The notes below the pieces were generated by a model that saw only the letters and a program-made list of their open reading frames with translations, was not told the origin of the DNA and made no database searches. A stretch of 64,000 nucleotides of DNA, taken from assembly GCA_013350335.1 (NCBI GenBank), contig CM023539.1:33094631-33158630 (forward strand). The letters are read 5' to 3'. The stretch comes from Chimonanthus salicifolius (taxonomy: Eukaryota; Streptophyta; Magnoliopsida; Laurales; Calycanthaceae). The position numbers and the translations under genes are program-made. Shown here in pieces: positions 46,801 to 58,393 of the stretch (positions within the stretch are counted from its first letter, which is position 1; every line of letters begins with the position of its first letter).

Positions 46801-49800
46801 GGTTCTGACACAGATGCATGCCATCTCGACGGGTGGACATTCGAGTTTTCATAAGACCTATCAATGGATAAAGAGGGATTTCTTTTGGTGAGGAATGAAG
46901 AAGGAAGTAAGAGAGTATATTAAGAAGTGTGATACTTGCAACGGAACAAAGTTGAAAATGTGAGTCCTTCTAGTCTCCTACAACCATTGGATATCCCTAC
47001 TTCACCTGGATTTCGTTGAAGGATTGCCTATCTCTCAAGGCATAAGCACTGTAATGGTGGTGGTCGATCGACTATATAAATATGCACACTTCATGTCATT
47101 GTCTCATCCTTATAGAGCTACGATAGTGGCAAAAGTGTTCGCCGATCATGTGTTTAAACTACATGGCTTGTTGGAATCCATTGTCAGTGGTTGCAACACA
47201 ATCTCCTCAGCCCTTTTTGGAAGGAGTTCTTCAAGTTATAGGGCACTGTCCTCATCATGAGCTCGGCGTATCACCCACAGTCGGACGATCAAATAGAGGT
47301 GGTGAATAAGTGTTTGGAACAATACTTGAGAAGTTTTTGTGGTTTGCAACCGAGGGAGTGGAGTAAATGGCTTTTCTTAGCAGAGTGTGGTATAACACGA
47401 GTGAGCACTCCTCTATGGGGACGACTCCCTATGATACTGTGTATGGGCTTCCCCCACTACGGCTCATGTCCTATGTCAAGGAGATCACAAAGGTGAACTC
47501 GGTGGATTGGGAGTTGAGGACGAGAGAGGTGGTTTTGCAAGTCCTGAAGGAGAACTTGCAGAAGGTACGGAGCGTATGGAGAGCTTTACTGATTGACAGC
47601 ACACTGAGAGGGAGTTTGCAATTAGAGATTGGGTGTTCTTACAGTCGTCACCATATCGACAATAATCTATCAATTTATGAAAAAATGCCAAAGTTGCTCC
47701 GAAGTTCTAGGATCCATTTAAGGTTCTTGAGGGCATTAAAAAGGTTGTCAATAAATTAGAACTTCCAGCCAACTCTAAGGTACACCCTGTCTTTCATGTA
47801 TCCTGCTTAAAGAAAAAAAAAATGGTTTTCCTCCTTCCTCCGTTTGGTCTCTCTCATCTCTCCTTCCTCCGTTTGGTCTCTCTCATCTCTCCTTCCTTTC
47901 TTTGTCATCTCTCTCCTATTCTGAATTAGCAGCAACGGTTGCCTTTTCTATTCTTGTCTCTCTCACGTTTTTTTTTACCCTCTCTCTCTTTTTCTTCTCT
48001 TTTCTCTTCTCTCTCTACTTTCTCTTACATTGCAGGACTACGACAACCCAACCAAGACTGTCTGTACTCTGCTAGTGAGCAAGCAAGCAAGATTTTTTGC
48101 TCTTAATTGAACCGAGTTTGTCCGAGTTCAATTAGGACATCCCAAACTCATGCCGCTTATGATTCTTGTGATGATAAGGTAGAAGACTTCTTCACGTAAC
48201 GTGAGCCAACAAACGTAAATCAAAAGTACTGTACGAAGGCAGACTTTCCACCTTTCAACAAGAAACTACAAATCGAAGACTTCCTTGACTGGCTTTTGAA
48301 AGTTGAGCACTTCTTCGAATACATGGCGATCAATGAAACGAAAAATGTGAAGTTCGTCGCCTATTGACTCCAACGTTTAGCGACTGCATGGTGGAAGTCG
48401 TTACAAGCCACTGGCAAGCGACATGACAACCTTCCTATTAGCTCATGGACACAGAGTGCTATGGGTTCGTTTCCTTCATTTTTGCTATGAGAATGTCTTG
48501 TTTCAGCAATATGAAGATTGTCGCCGAGGAAATCAGACCGTTCGAGATTATGTGGCTGAGTTTTATCGTCTTTCTACAAGAATTGACTTGTGAGAGGCGG
48601 AATCTGAACAAGTCACACAATTCCTAAGAGCATTACGGTCGACAATCTACGCCCTCGTCAGGTCCCGTCCACTCTTTTTCACTTTGATGGGTGCGGGGTG
48701 GACGACTACCAAAGCAGAAGGTCAGTTGGATGCGGTGTAGGCGGTTTCCAATGGTGCAACACACCCCTCCCACGACCTCTTCTGCTCTTGCTTCAGTTCA
48801 AGGGCCACTACAAAAAGTCGGTTAGAGCATCCAGGGAAAATTATGCACCAATGGCTAGATTCACTCCTCACTCGACCACTCCTAACCCCACACCAGCCCA
48901 AGTACATGTCCCTCTATAGGGTATACTCCCTCTGCCCATTTCTGCACAGAATCTAACAACAATTCCCCCACTAAAACTTATTAAAAGCAAAGATACTGCC
49001 AAAACCAATTCGTACACTCTTCTTATGCCTGCAAAGTTCTTTTGTTGCAATGAGGCAGTTCATTGCTCAAATGAATGCCCTTGTCGTCAACCAATTACCC
49101 TTGTCACCGATAAGGGCAAAGAAGTTGAAGACGAGTAGATAGAAGGACAAGTAGAAGATGTTGTTGTTGATGATAAACAGTATGACAAAGAAGGATCCAC
49201 TTTGGTGGTTCGCAGGTTGCCCAACACACTGAAGCAAAATCCTTCGTTGCAACATCTCAAAATCTTCAAGACTCGATGCACTGTCAACTAGAGAGTCTGC
49301 GATCTCATCATTGTTAACAGGTGCACCGAGAACATTGACTCTAAGTTGATGGTTGACAAGTTGGGTTTGACCATGAAAGCACACCTTTCTCTTATTCAGT
49401 TGGGTGGATTAAACGCGTGGGAGAGACACGAATAACGAGACAATATTACATATCTTTCTTCATTGGGCAAGTTTATAAAGACCAATTTCTCTTTGACGTT
49501 GTCGACATGGATGTGTGACACATGATTCTTGGGCGACCATGGCAATTCGATGTCGACTGCACTCACAAGGGTTATGACAACACTCATACATTTAATAAGC
49601 ATGGGTAAAAATTATGCTTGCTCCTATGCATCAAAAAGTGTCGGCCTATGAGAAGAAAGAATCATCACTCTTTTTGGTTCGTGGCACAAAGCAGAAGAGT
49701 TCGCAGAACACGACACCACTCATGTGCTTCAAGTGCCAAAGATGGGGCATATCACAGCTAAATGGCTTATGCAAAACGCCAATCAATGAGTTGATCATCA

Positions 49801-52800
49801 AGCAGTTCGTGATCCTAAGCGAGTCACTCACATGCTTCCAAAGAACAAAAAACAATCTCATGTCAAACCTCTCTCTAAGGAGAAAAACACTATTAGCTCG
49901 CACAAGAAGTGGCACATGAAATGCCAATGTGAAGTGTTGCAGCATCTCCTAAGCAATGGGCATGAAAATGAGGCGAGTCAACTCCCGATACCACACTTTT
50001 TTGGTTCCGTACTCGAGGACGAGTTCCTTTCATCTACTGGCAACTGATGTAGGACGTAACTCGGAGGTTGACCTTGATTGAAATCCATTTCCCACGTGTC
50101 TTGCCTCTCACATGTGAAACACCAAAATCCTATCCAAGGTGTATTGATATAGGCTAGGTAGGATTAAGAATACCCAATATCAAATTATAGCGGAAGCTTA
50201 AATAATATCTTGAAAAACCCGACGCAATTCAGTCTTGTTTCCGCTCAGCAAAATATGGGCTAGAACCAACGGCAAAGGATCCACAATTGGACCTGTGTTT
50301 AACACGTCTCTGCTGGACTGATTGGGGATATTTGAATTAATCACCCTCCGACGTCTCAAAATGAGTCTAAACTCAACAACGCTTGCTGCTAGAAATTTGG
50401 CCTCTCACAGATGTCAAAATGACACCAAAATTTTGCAGCTTGCAGAAGACAATCTTCACAGATAGTCCATCATTTGTAAAAGGGAAAATAAAATTAAGTT
50501 TTATTCATCAAATCTCCAAAAAAAGCCCCTTTTACTCGTTGATTACAAGTGTTTATATAAAAAAAAAAAAAATTGAATGCCTATCTGTGGGAACCGACCC
50601 TCTCCACTTCTAAATAAGAAATTACCAACTTTGGAAACAAACAACTACTAATCCTAGCATTACTCAACCAAGGCCTAATCCTAATCTAATATAGCTAGAT
50701 TCTAAAACAATTAGGAATCTAACCAATTTTGAAATTCAAAAAAGAAAAGAAAGATAAACTACTACTAAAACAATTAGGATTCGGTGCTGCCCCTGAAGTG
50801 TCCAAGTGTGTGTAGTTTGTTGAACCGTGAGCTGCTTGTTGGGTCTCAATTTGAGCCCACTTGTTCTCAGTTGGGCTTTGGCCCCATGGACGGCTCCAAT
50901 GCACCAACTTGGCGCCGTAACTCTCGAATTGCTCACGTATTCGCCGGGATCAAAAATAAAATTGCTTGCTCCTGATTGAACCGACTGTTTCCGAGTTCAC
51001 ACCGGGCCGAACCCGTCCAAGATTTCTGCCACCCAGTCATGCAAACAGCCCCTGTTCAGACACACCACCACCGTGACTGTGGGCTGCCCTTCCATTGTCC
51101 TGATCTGCACTTCATCCAATCCCGTTTGCAGTCCGAGAGCACCAACGTGCAGCCTCCATCGCTGCCACCGACCCTGTCCTGCTGTAACCACTTCGAACAA
51201 CTGTGGCTCCCTGAGAGTTCATCACCTGCTGCCAAGCCTACGGTCAGTCCCTGCTGCCAGGTTCGTGCTTGTTGCCCTTGTTCAGACGGACCCCTGCAAC
51301 ACCTGAGGACGAGCCAGCCACATCGTCATCCAGTCCAGCCTATCGTCCTGCCCTTCTTGCTCTGTGGAACCCAGGTACTCCCTGCCATACCATCGCCCAC
51401 ATTCCACCATTCTAGCAAATCCTTCACCGATCAGAACCCTGCCATTACTCCGACCTCCTTCCAATTGTCTACTTCTAGAACCCATTCAGCCCATCTTGCT
51501 ACTAATTCCAATCGGCCATTCCACCGTTCCCAATCTCTTTCATCATTAACCCAGTCCCAGGCCTGGCATAGCCCACTGCCTGACCCGTTGAACCACTTAT
51601 TCTTACCTAATTTTCCTCATCCTAAGTTCCACCTCAGTTGCATCATTAAATCCATGAAAATCCCGTTTCGTCCAACTGTATTTCTCATCACTCTACTGCA
51701 TGCTATTTTAAACCTTCCAATCACCATAAATAAACTTTAGTAGTATCCTATATTGTACTATCACGAATGATTTTTTCTTTATCATTTACTGCCTTGATTC
51801 TAAGATTAATTGCCCAATTTTGCAGCCAGCTTTGCCTTATGGGATCCCTTGATCCTGAGAAGGTGAAGGGGAAGATCGTGTTCTGCCTTCGCGGTGGCAA
51901 TGGAAGAATAGAAAAGGGTTTGGAAGTTCGCAAAGCTGGTGGTGCAGGGATGATCCATGGCAATGACCCCAGCACTGGAAATGAAATACTTGCTGATCCC
52001 CACGTCCTTCCGGCAACTCAAATCACTGCATCTGATGCGCTTGCTGTTCTCTCTTACATCAAATCAACTGTGTAAGCTCAGATATGGTTGTTTGAACAGT
52101 TTTTGTTGATATTTTTACTAAAATGTTCTGATCGTTACAAAATTGAGAGTTATATGGAAATTTAAAGACATTAGTAGGGAAAATTAAACATGGTCTTGAT
52201 GAACTTGACTTCCATCCAATCTGCCCATAAAATTAGTAAATCATATACAAGTGATATACATAATCAATTAAACAAGATGAGACAATTAATATGATTTTGG
52301 ATTCTCGTTCAGAACACCAACAGCATATATCACAACTCCAACGACCATTCTCAACATAAAACCTGCACCATTCATGGCTTCTTTCTCATCTCAAGGGCCA
52401 AACCTCATTAATCCAGAGATCCTGAAGGTTTGAGTCTAATCCCTCCTATTGAATTTGGCTAATCTAGCTGTTGTATTTGCATTTTATTCATTACCAAATG
52501 ATTACTTTGCACAGCCTGACATCACTGCACCAGGAGTGAGTATTCTTGCTGCTTATTCCGAAGCAGTAAGCCCCACAGGTCTTCCATTTGATAGCCGGCG
52601 TGTTCGCTTCAACATAGATTCTGGGACATCAATGGCAACTCCTCATGTTGCCGGCGTCGTCGGCCTTCTCAAAACGCTCCACCCCTACTGGAGCCATGCT
52701 GCAATTCGATCAGCTATCATGACTTCCTGTGAGACTTGTCGCCTCATTTGATCCTTAGAATGCTAACAAGTTTGAATAAATTTTGATCCAATCTTACTTA

Positions 52801-53373
52801 CTGATTTCTTACTATTGACATTCTTTTTCTACAGCTAGGACAAGAGACAATAAGGTAGAGCCCATGAACAACGCCTCCTTCAGCAAGGCCACACCATTCA
52901 GCTATGGAGCAGGCCATTTACGGCCTAACCGCGCAATGGATCCTGGCCTTGTCTATGACTTAACAACAGAAGATTACTTGGATTTCCTGTGCACTATCGG
53001 CTACAACTCATCCATTATAACAGTGTTCTATGGCAAATACCCGTGCCCGTCAAAGAAATTAAGCCTTCTAGACTTCAATTACCCGTCAATCACTGTCCCA
53101 AATTTAATTGGCCAGACGACCATAACTCGAAGAGTTAAAAACGTCGGTGGCCCGGGCACATACAAAGTACAATTCCGTGCGCCTGCAGGTGTTGTAATGT
53201 CAGTTGAGCCACAGAGACTAAGTTTTAAGGAGAAGGGAGAGGTGAAGACATACCAGGTTACTTTGGCACCTAAGAAGGGGGGATTACATGAAGATTATGT
53301 GTTCGGGAGGTTGAAATGGTCTGATGGAGTGCACTATGTGAGGAGTCCAATTGTTGTGAGAGGTGGGCTTTGA
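34188..53373 (+). CDS. SBT5.3-like: Subtilisin-like serine protease, SBT5.3/SBT5.4 (AIR3) type, 11 exons
   Basis: Secreted subtilase (S8A). Exons joined in frame: 34188-34274, 34608-34717, 37314-37411, 37518-37682, 38998-39106, 40192-40723, 40805-40899, 51826-52071, 52313-52427, 52515-52728, 52835-53373. They total 2,310 nt, 769 residues, typical for the group. Signal peptide about 1-26; inhibitor I9 prodomain about 30-112 ([12 protein letters not shown]...[12 protein letters not shown]), with mature start near TTRSW (116-120). Catalytic Asp152 (NLDTGVWPES), His222 (NGHGTHT), oxyanion Asn327 (CAGGNDGP), Ser558 ([13 protein letters not shown]). A PA insert lies about 370-480 and a C-terminal Fn3-like domain about 665-768. 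All introns are GT-AG except intron 1 (AAG|GCAAGC...GTGCAG), chosen because it joins AVKK to SYVVYLG. Intron 7 is 10,926 bp. The substrate-strand motif usually SLGG reads SLVS (about 294-297). The subgroup assignment rests on remembered family motifs. The gene looks functional; expression is unknown. Confidence 0.92.
34275..34607 (+). other. Intron 1 of the protease gene with a GC-AG boundary
   Basis: The donor AAG|GCAAGC and acceptor TTTGTGCAG|TCC give an in-frame join at the family-conserved KK/SYVVYLG position. GC-AG introns are a known minor class of U2 introns. Unspliced, the frame ends at 34379 after 63 residues. Confidence 0.7.
34718..37313 (+). other. Intron 2 (2.6 kb) with an internal duplication
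   Basis: Two segments about 1 kb apart share a series of words: GATCTAGA-AACTGTAGTA, TTATTATTATTGTTATTTTC, GAAAAGTTTTCAA and an ATAGAATA...TCCAGCAA-like end (about 35625-35830 and 36538-36845). No coding potential. A poly(T) run is at 35869-35886. Confidence 0.6.
37683..38997 (+). other. Intron 4 (1.3 kb) with a (TA)n run and a small palindrome
   Basis: A (TA)n tract of about 40 bp lies at 37775-37814. A perfect 12-bp inverted repeat AACCTCTATAAT (37819-37830) / ATTATAGAGGTT (37864-37875) follows, possibly the remains of a tiny MITE. The rest is AT-rich and shows nothing else. Confidence 0.5.
39388..39605 (+). mobile_element. SINE-like element in intron 5
   Basis: A tRNA-like head GGCCTGACGCTCAAGAAGC with box B GAGTTCGATTC at about 39433-39443. 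A downstream GGATTTAGTCGAG motif (39540) resembles the conserved GGATTAGTCG block of the plant Au SINE family. The unit ends near CTTTCGTCATAAAAAG. Clear target duplications were not found. It is on the sense strand of the protease gene. Confidence 0.55.
41159..41600 (+). mobile_element. 5' LTR-like sequence of the intron 7 element (family F)
   Basis: Starts TGATGTAGGACGTAAGTCG. The first 110 bp match 50045-50145 at roughly 85% by eye, including ACCAAAATCCTATCCAAGG. A TATA-like ATATATAAACAAC lies near 41550. The right end is not sharp; about 41600 is a guess. Confidence 0.6.
41790..43395 (+). pseudogene. Gypsy gag-protease-RT start (family F, first part)
   Basis: Plus strand, mixed frames. 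Gag shows [20 protein letters not shown] (41900-41960), then WFR-type capsid landmarks. A zinc-knuckle remnant (CNC...G-KC type) lies near 42435-42490. The protease flap region reads [27 protein letters not shown] and [15 protein letters not shown] (42752-42970). The N-terminus of RT carries a [15 protein letters not shown] end (about 43350-43390). It then breaks off and resumes at 46010. Many stops. Confidence 0.75.
43396..46009. mobile_element. Insertion within the gypsy RT (LTR-like, with GACC/GGTC palindromes)
   Basis: Separates RT residues that are adjacent in the family. An LTR-like portion starts TGTTAGTACCCTGGC at 43607 and runs to about 45297. It has a TATA-like CCTCTATAAATATGAG (44498) and a TTCACCCCCGCCTTTAGAG end motif seen in SIRE-type copia LTRs. 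Short palindromes of the type ACCGACCCCTCGGT recur at about 43938, 44061, 44206 and 44311. The final 0.7 kb (45300-46009) is C-rich (GAACCCTAGCC at 45483) and resembles a plant leader or captured exon. Its 93-residue frame at 45709-45990 matches nothing I know. No target duplication was fixed. Confidence 0.45.
46010..47820 (+). pseudogene. Gypsy RT-RNase H-integrase (family F, second part)
   Basis: RT resumes with [36 protein letters not shown] and [10 protein letters not shown], where the usual DD is ED (46020-46220). It then skips directly to RNase H ([35 protein letters not shown]; 46290-46470). Integrase follows: a [18 protein letters not shown] zinc-binding part, [15 protein letters not shown] (47053-47097), [20 protein letters not shown] (47260-47320), and a C-terminal [12 protein letters not shown] (47790-47815). 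Stops and frameshifts throughout. Confidence 0.8.
47821..50044 (+). pseudogene. Second gypsy body: leader, gag, protease, pol C-terminus
   Basis: 47821-48060 is pyrimidine-rich, with a duplicated CTTCCTCCGTTTGGTCTCTC. Gag reads [20 protein letters not shown] and AWWKSLQ (48250-48400). A knuckle [12 protein letters not shown] is near 49030-49070, and a protease region with [16 protein letters not shown], a [15 protein letters not shown] motif and an LGDHGN-type flap follows (49200-49550). After an [14 protein letters not shown] linker the sequence jumps to a pol end with [12 protein letters not shown] and a stop at 50045-50047, overlapping the LTR start. RT, RNase H and integrase are missing. 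Confidence 0.65.
50045..50145 (+). mobile_element. Truncated 3' LTR of family F
   Basis: Begins TGATGTAGGACGTAACTCGG immediately after the pol end and matches the start of the LTR at 41159 for about 100 bp up to CCAAGGTGTATT, then is replaced by another sequence. Confidence 0.65.
50145..51740 (+). mobile_element. LTR-and-leader fragment of another gypsy element
   Basis: Starts TGATATAGGCTAGG. At 50911 comes TGGCGCCGTAACTC, whose first nine bases match the TGGCGCCG primer-binding sequence common in plant gypsy elements; a broken CGCCGGGATCA lies shortly after. The next stretch (GATTGAACCGACTGTTTCCG) resembles the leader at about 48105. If so, 50145 to about 50905 is an LTR and the rest a leader. 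The 254-codon frame at 50976-51740 is rich in Pro, Ser, His and Cys with no domain I recognise, and the family leader is non-coding, so I do not call it a gene. Confidence 0.45.
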
Positions 53374-56300
53374 TTCTTTTGCAAGTTTAAAATTGTTATG
53401 ATCTTAGTTGGATCAAATAGTATAGAAAGTAAGGGGTATAGAGTTTGGCAGAATCAGTATAGAGTTTCTTCAAAATGTTCACTTCATTCATGAAAATGTT
53501 TAGCTTTTAATTTATTAATAAGATTAGGAATTTCATGTGTTTGCATATTTTGTTGTTTAGCATCGAACTTACATATGCAACTATATGTGATTGTTTCAAT
53601 TAGCAATGATAAGTAATACTTTGAAAAGATCGTCTTGTTCGAGACCCCAATTATGACATCCCATCTCTCCCACTTCGCACTTCGAAACTTACTATTTTTC
53701 CAGAGAGAAACATACTCCTTAAGCAGAATAGCAGAGGAGAAAGGTTCCTTTTCTAGTGTACTCAGTGCTCACTCACTTGGATGATGTTTATGTTGACTAT
53801 TGCTGCATATTTTTTATATGCAAATACAATTTTGTGAACTCATCTCGTTGGGTTTGATACATAATGAAGCAACTTGGTATGTGCCACTTTCATATGTCAT
53901 TTTTGTTATTTTCAAGCTTTAAATTATTTCATACATGCTACAGTTTGTGGAGGCTTGATAGAATCCCTTTAAATTTTCTTTATATTATTATCTTGTTATT
54001 TGAATTTGATTATGTAGATTATCTAATTATTTTGAATTTATCTTATCTTTGATGTAATTAATTTTAATTATAAATAAAAGAAATGATCTCTCCTTTGGTG
54101 AGAGACACCAAACTTTATTCTTCACACCAAGCAATCTAATTTAGGGTCTTGTTAGGTTCGATACATAATCAAGCAATTTAACCAACTCTTTCAAGAACTA
54201 ATTTCACCAAGAAACACATTCAAGTAAATCCCAAGTCCCAACCGTTCTGAAATTCAATTCTCAATTCAAGTTGAAAAGGTACCTTTATAATGCAGGTTAT
54301 GGATAATTGTTTAGATAGTTTGGATCAACAAGAGTAACATTCTATTTGAAAAAAAGGGAATTCTAACACAACTTGGTATGAGATCAACCCAATATATTAA
54401 GTACTTGCAATGTAAATATACTATATTTTGGCCTTCTATTTTGACTTAAAAGAGAAGTGAAAAACAATAGCAATTTCTTGAATATGTAACAAGTACTTTT
54501 TCTAAGTCCAAATTACCAAATTATGACTGGTGGATCTATTTTTATCGATCCAATAACAATTTTTGACCTTCATAAAGAATTCAATTTAAATCCCTCCAAA
54601 TTCAAAGTTTGATCATTTAAACAAAATTGACTGAAGAAATGCATAAGGAAAAGAAACTGATAAAATGAATTGTTTAACTAATGAGTCTTTTTCAAGTAGG
54701 ATCTTGTAGATACCTACATGTTAGACTTTCAAATAATCAATTCAAATTGTTGACACTTATTGCCCACTGTGAATAGATATATATTCAAAATTATTTATCA
54801 CATTTCCTTAGAGTTCACACTATGACACTTTATATTTTTTTCCTCTCGAATAATGAAGGGCTCATGACACGTGACTGCTCAAGTTTTGAAAATCAAAAGA
54901 ACTAGATGAAATTTGGAGGTATATTTTAACAAAATTCGAAGATTCAGCACTTTGGTAATAAAAAGGAAAAAAAAAAAAAACAAAGTTGTAGGCCTTGAAT
55001 CCATTGGAAAACTATCAAATTTGGAATAAAAAGAAGGGTTACACTTTCCCACATTAGTTAACTATCCCATGCATTATTAAGTAATTTGATTTTTGTGGAA
55101 GGCTTGGCACTGAGCGAAACCACTTTTTCAAATCAGCATTGGAATTTTCAATTGTTTTCCAACTCATTTGCCAAATTAGAGAAGTCCATTCGTCAATCTG
55201 TTTAAAGAAATATTTTAAGACCACCATTCTAAGAGGTTAAATCTTGTTGAAAATTGATTTTTACTAAATGCAGTTCAGTTATCTTGAAAACCCTCAATGA
55301 CCCATAGTTTAAAAGGATGGGTACTATTGAGTCTCAATAATTCATAAAATGTTTTGAATTTATTGTGTTGGATTGTTAGACTATTCTATTCTCTATAATT
55401 ATAAGAAGAGTAAACAAGATATTTTTATGAAAATGTGAATACTATATTTTTATATTTTATATACTTTGTATTTTATATTTTATACTTATTTGTGTATTAT
55501 TATATTTTAACTAATTTATTGTTAAGTAATTTATCTATTAGTTAATTAATACTATTATAAGACATCATATTTCATGTCCCACTCCTTGAGACCCATGACA
55601 CAGGATTTTTTTTGCACACGGAAGACGCACGTGTGAAGCGCCTCTCAAGGGTTCTTAGCCCCAGAGATTCTACCAAAATTTCAGCAGAGTTTCCTCTAAA
55701 GATGAGACGTTTCAACCAAACACGTATCTACAAAACACATTCCATTTTCTAAATGGTCACTATACCATTTTATTTCATAATCCAACCACATTTAGATTGA
55801 TCAAATAAACATGAGTCTTTAAGTTCAAAAGCAAAAGGGGTTTGGGTACATAATGACATGGTCTACATATTACATGATTTAAGATTTGCCATGTGAGAAT
55901 TCAAAATAGCAAAACAAGACATATGCACTACATCCCATGATGCTCCTAAGCTTGGTCACCAGGTCTCTCGAACCTTGTCTTCGAGCAATATCCTGAAATT
56001 ATGAGGGGATTAATTTTCACACAAGCATGATCGAAACAAATTAGAAATTACATAATTAAATTCACTCCCTCTATCCAACTAATCTTTTGACCTGCATATC
56101 CAATACTAGCATTCCTAACATAATCATCAATAAATCGTTTATAAAATGAGTCTCATCTCACTTAGTAGGTCTGGATTCTAAAAATATTTCCAGTGCACTG
56201 TCAATGTATTTTTCTTTTTTATTGTGCACCATTCAGTTCACAAATAACTCAATTATTTTGGGAAGTTAACCAGGTCTAGGCTTAAATGCAGAGTGAATAG

Positions 56301-57506
56301 CAGTGTGCCAAATGGCTTTGATTGATTGGGCAGTATATCATCAGAGTTTTATGAATCTAATGAACCTATCACCTAACTTCGGTGTGATCAAGAGGTAGTG
56401 GACTCACCTGTAGGAGTTTTACACTGGATATTCTGCAGTTTCTCACACATAAATTAAAAAAAAAAATTTAAGTATTTTATTATGTATTTCTTTTTAAATT
56501 TTTAGAAACTGACTGCAACATTCTTTGACTTCAACGTAAAATGACACCCTCATTTTTCTGGTGTATATAATTAAAAAATCTAGTTTGAATCTAAGTTGAA
56601 GACCTTACAATATTCCTCGGATTAGAATTCAAAAGAAGGCAGCATAAGCCCCTTACTGGAAATTGGAAATTACACGGAGAATCAGATCAACTACACACGC
56701 TTGGATTCTTGTTAGTTGATTTTAATGGATGAAAGCACATGGTCTGCTACTCTCCCATTAGTACCCCATCAGGTGTAAATAATATAATTGCCTTGTTCTT
56801 GTCCCATGGCCCTCCCTTGCCTTGTTAAAGTACAAAATTCAATTGAATATTACAAGAGGGAGACCGTGGCAGGAGTATGAATCAGGTCAGGTTTAAAGTT
56901 AAGTAACTGGCTGATATATTTGACTTCAAGTTATACTTATGGTAATTTGAGAGTAAAAAGTTAATTCAATTCATTTATTAAATAGATTAGATATTTAATT
57001 TAGACTCTGTTTGTCATACTTAAATTTTAATTCACCCGTTAAAAAATCGAGTTTAAATTTAAATTGACAAATTAAATTTTATAAAATTCAAATTTAAGTT
57101 AAATCCATTTATTAGAGAAACATATTTGACTCTTGAAGTACTACCAGTTGCTTGCAGCATTTTATTACGATAAACCTGATTGAGTTGAATGGTGGGTTAA
57201 TTGGGGTTCAATCCCATTCAATTGTGTTAAAAATTAAAAAGTAGTAGGGTTTCAACCTCAAGAGACAAACTAAGGCCCATGCAACCCACCACTCCATCTC
57301 TTAACACAAAAGAAATCTTATGAGAGACTTGGCAAATCCCACCCATGCAAATCTCTTGCATGAAAGACAACTCCTTAGACACATGGCAAATCCCACCCAT
57401 GTAGAGCACCACTTGTGTTCTTGCATGTCTCTTTTGTCTTATAAAAATAAATGATTAAATATAATTACAACACATTCACCTGGAAGGCCAGGAGGTTATT
57501 GGGAGC
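53374..57506. other. Intergenic region downstream of the protease gene
   Basis: The first about 200 bp should be the 3' UTR; AT-rich words such as TTAATAAGATTAGG (53514) could serve polyadenylation. The rest is AT-rich with no long frame. 55590-56000, read on minus, has words (AAACTCTGCTGAAATTTTGG) reminiscent of gypsy LTR starts, but no boundaries were found. Two copies of a GGCAAATCCCACCCATG word lie at about 57331 and 57385. Confidence 0.5.
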
Positions 57507-58097
57507 TTAGAGAGGGAGTTCGGCTTTGGTTGATTTAGGCTGTTGGTTGAAACCAAAACAGAGGTAGGAATCTTCTATGATTTTCCTTTCTAAGTGCTGT
57601 TTTGATTGAGGCAAACTACTTCTCTCTTCACTGAGGTATCTTCTTACCTTTTCATTCTCATCTTTCTCTTTGAACAACTCATTTTTCAAATTTACCACTT
57701 CTTGTTCAAGTGAGCCGATTAAGACTTTTGACTTTCTCAAGTCAATGTCTAGATTGACCTTGTCAATCTCGACCTTTAAGGCTTCTTCCAAATGAGCATC
57801 CTCCCTTTTGAACTCCTTGTATTTCTTTACCATTTTCTGCCATGCAACATAGAGTTCGTTGGAAGCCTCTTGAAGACCATCTGGTTCAGGTTCACTCTCA
57901 TTTGCATCATCCAAATCAAATAGAGTTTCTTCCATAAGAAGTCTTACTTTATCATTTTTCTCTTCAGACTTCGTGGATTCATCTTTTGATTTAGAAGCTT
58001 CATCCCAAGTGGCGGTCATGGCTTTCTTTTTCTTTTCCTTGTCCAAAGTTGGACACAGTGACGCAACAGGTAGGATTGGGTAAAGATATGGGTTCAA
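57507..58097 (-). pseudogene. Copia (SIRE/Maximus-type) gag C-terminal fragment
   Basis: An uninterrupted 196-codon frame on the minus strand. It starts with a KEKKKKAMTATWDEAS stretch, like the post-capsid KKKKAMxATWxD segment of SIRE-lineage copia polyproteins, then an acidic region (ESEPEPDG) and about 110 residues of likely coiled coil (KVEIDKVNLDIDLRKSKV and following). The usual capsid, zinc knuckle and downstream protease/integrase are not present on either side. It could be read as a small acidic coiled-coil protein, but the relic is the more likely reading. Confidence 0.6.
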
Positions 58098-58393
58098 GTC
58101 GGGTTAAGATTGAATGGGTGGTTCAACTTAAAAGAATAAGTAAATTGATTAAATGAACTAAATAGGTGAGATTAATTAGGACTAGATGGAGTAATGGGAC
58201 TTAAAATAAAATAAAATAAAGAAGGCTAGCCATATAGACACCTGATTTTTCTGCCTTTATACACCCGATTTCAAAAAGTCAGGTGAAAATACCATTTTAC
58301 CCTTTCGACTTTTATCATCCGAAGTAACTGGAAGTTCATTTTAAGTTGCTTCGAATGATAAGATCGTTCGAAGGAACATTTCAGTACAAAATG

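Larger units (their letters stand above)
40900..51825 (+). other. Intron 7 (10.9 kb) filled with decayed retroelements
   Basis: Flanked by canonical donor CGTAAG and acceptor TTTTGCAG. The intron proper appears to be about 40900-41158 plus about 51741-51825; the rest is a mosaic of gypsy sequences and other insertions in sense orientation. Two copies of the same LTR start (TGATGTAGGACGTAA, 41159 and 50045) bracket most of it. Confidence 0.8.

Noticed and set aside
50976..51740. 254-codon frame as a host gene inside intron 7
   Set aside because: Low-complexity composition, C-rich leader-like position after a primer-binding-like site, no recognised domain; kept only as a finding.
51826..53373. 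A separate short protease gene or pseudogene
   Set aside because: Phases of exons 7 and 8 match across the large intron (split Ala codon, then [16 protein letters not shown]), and the combined length is the family norm.
55590..56000. Gypsy LTR fragment on the minus strand
   Set aside because: A few suggestive words only; no ends, duplication or second copy in the window.
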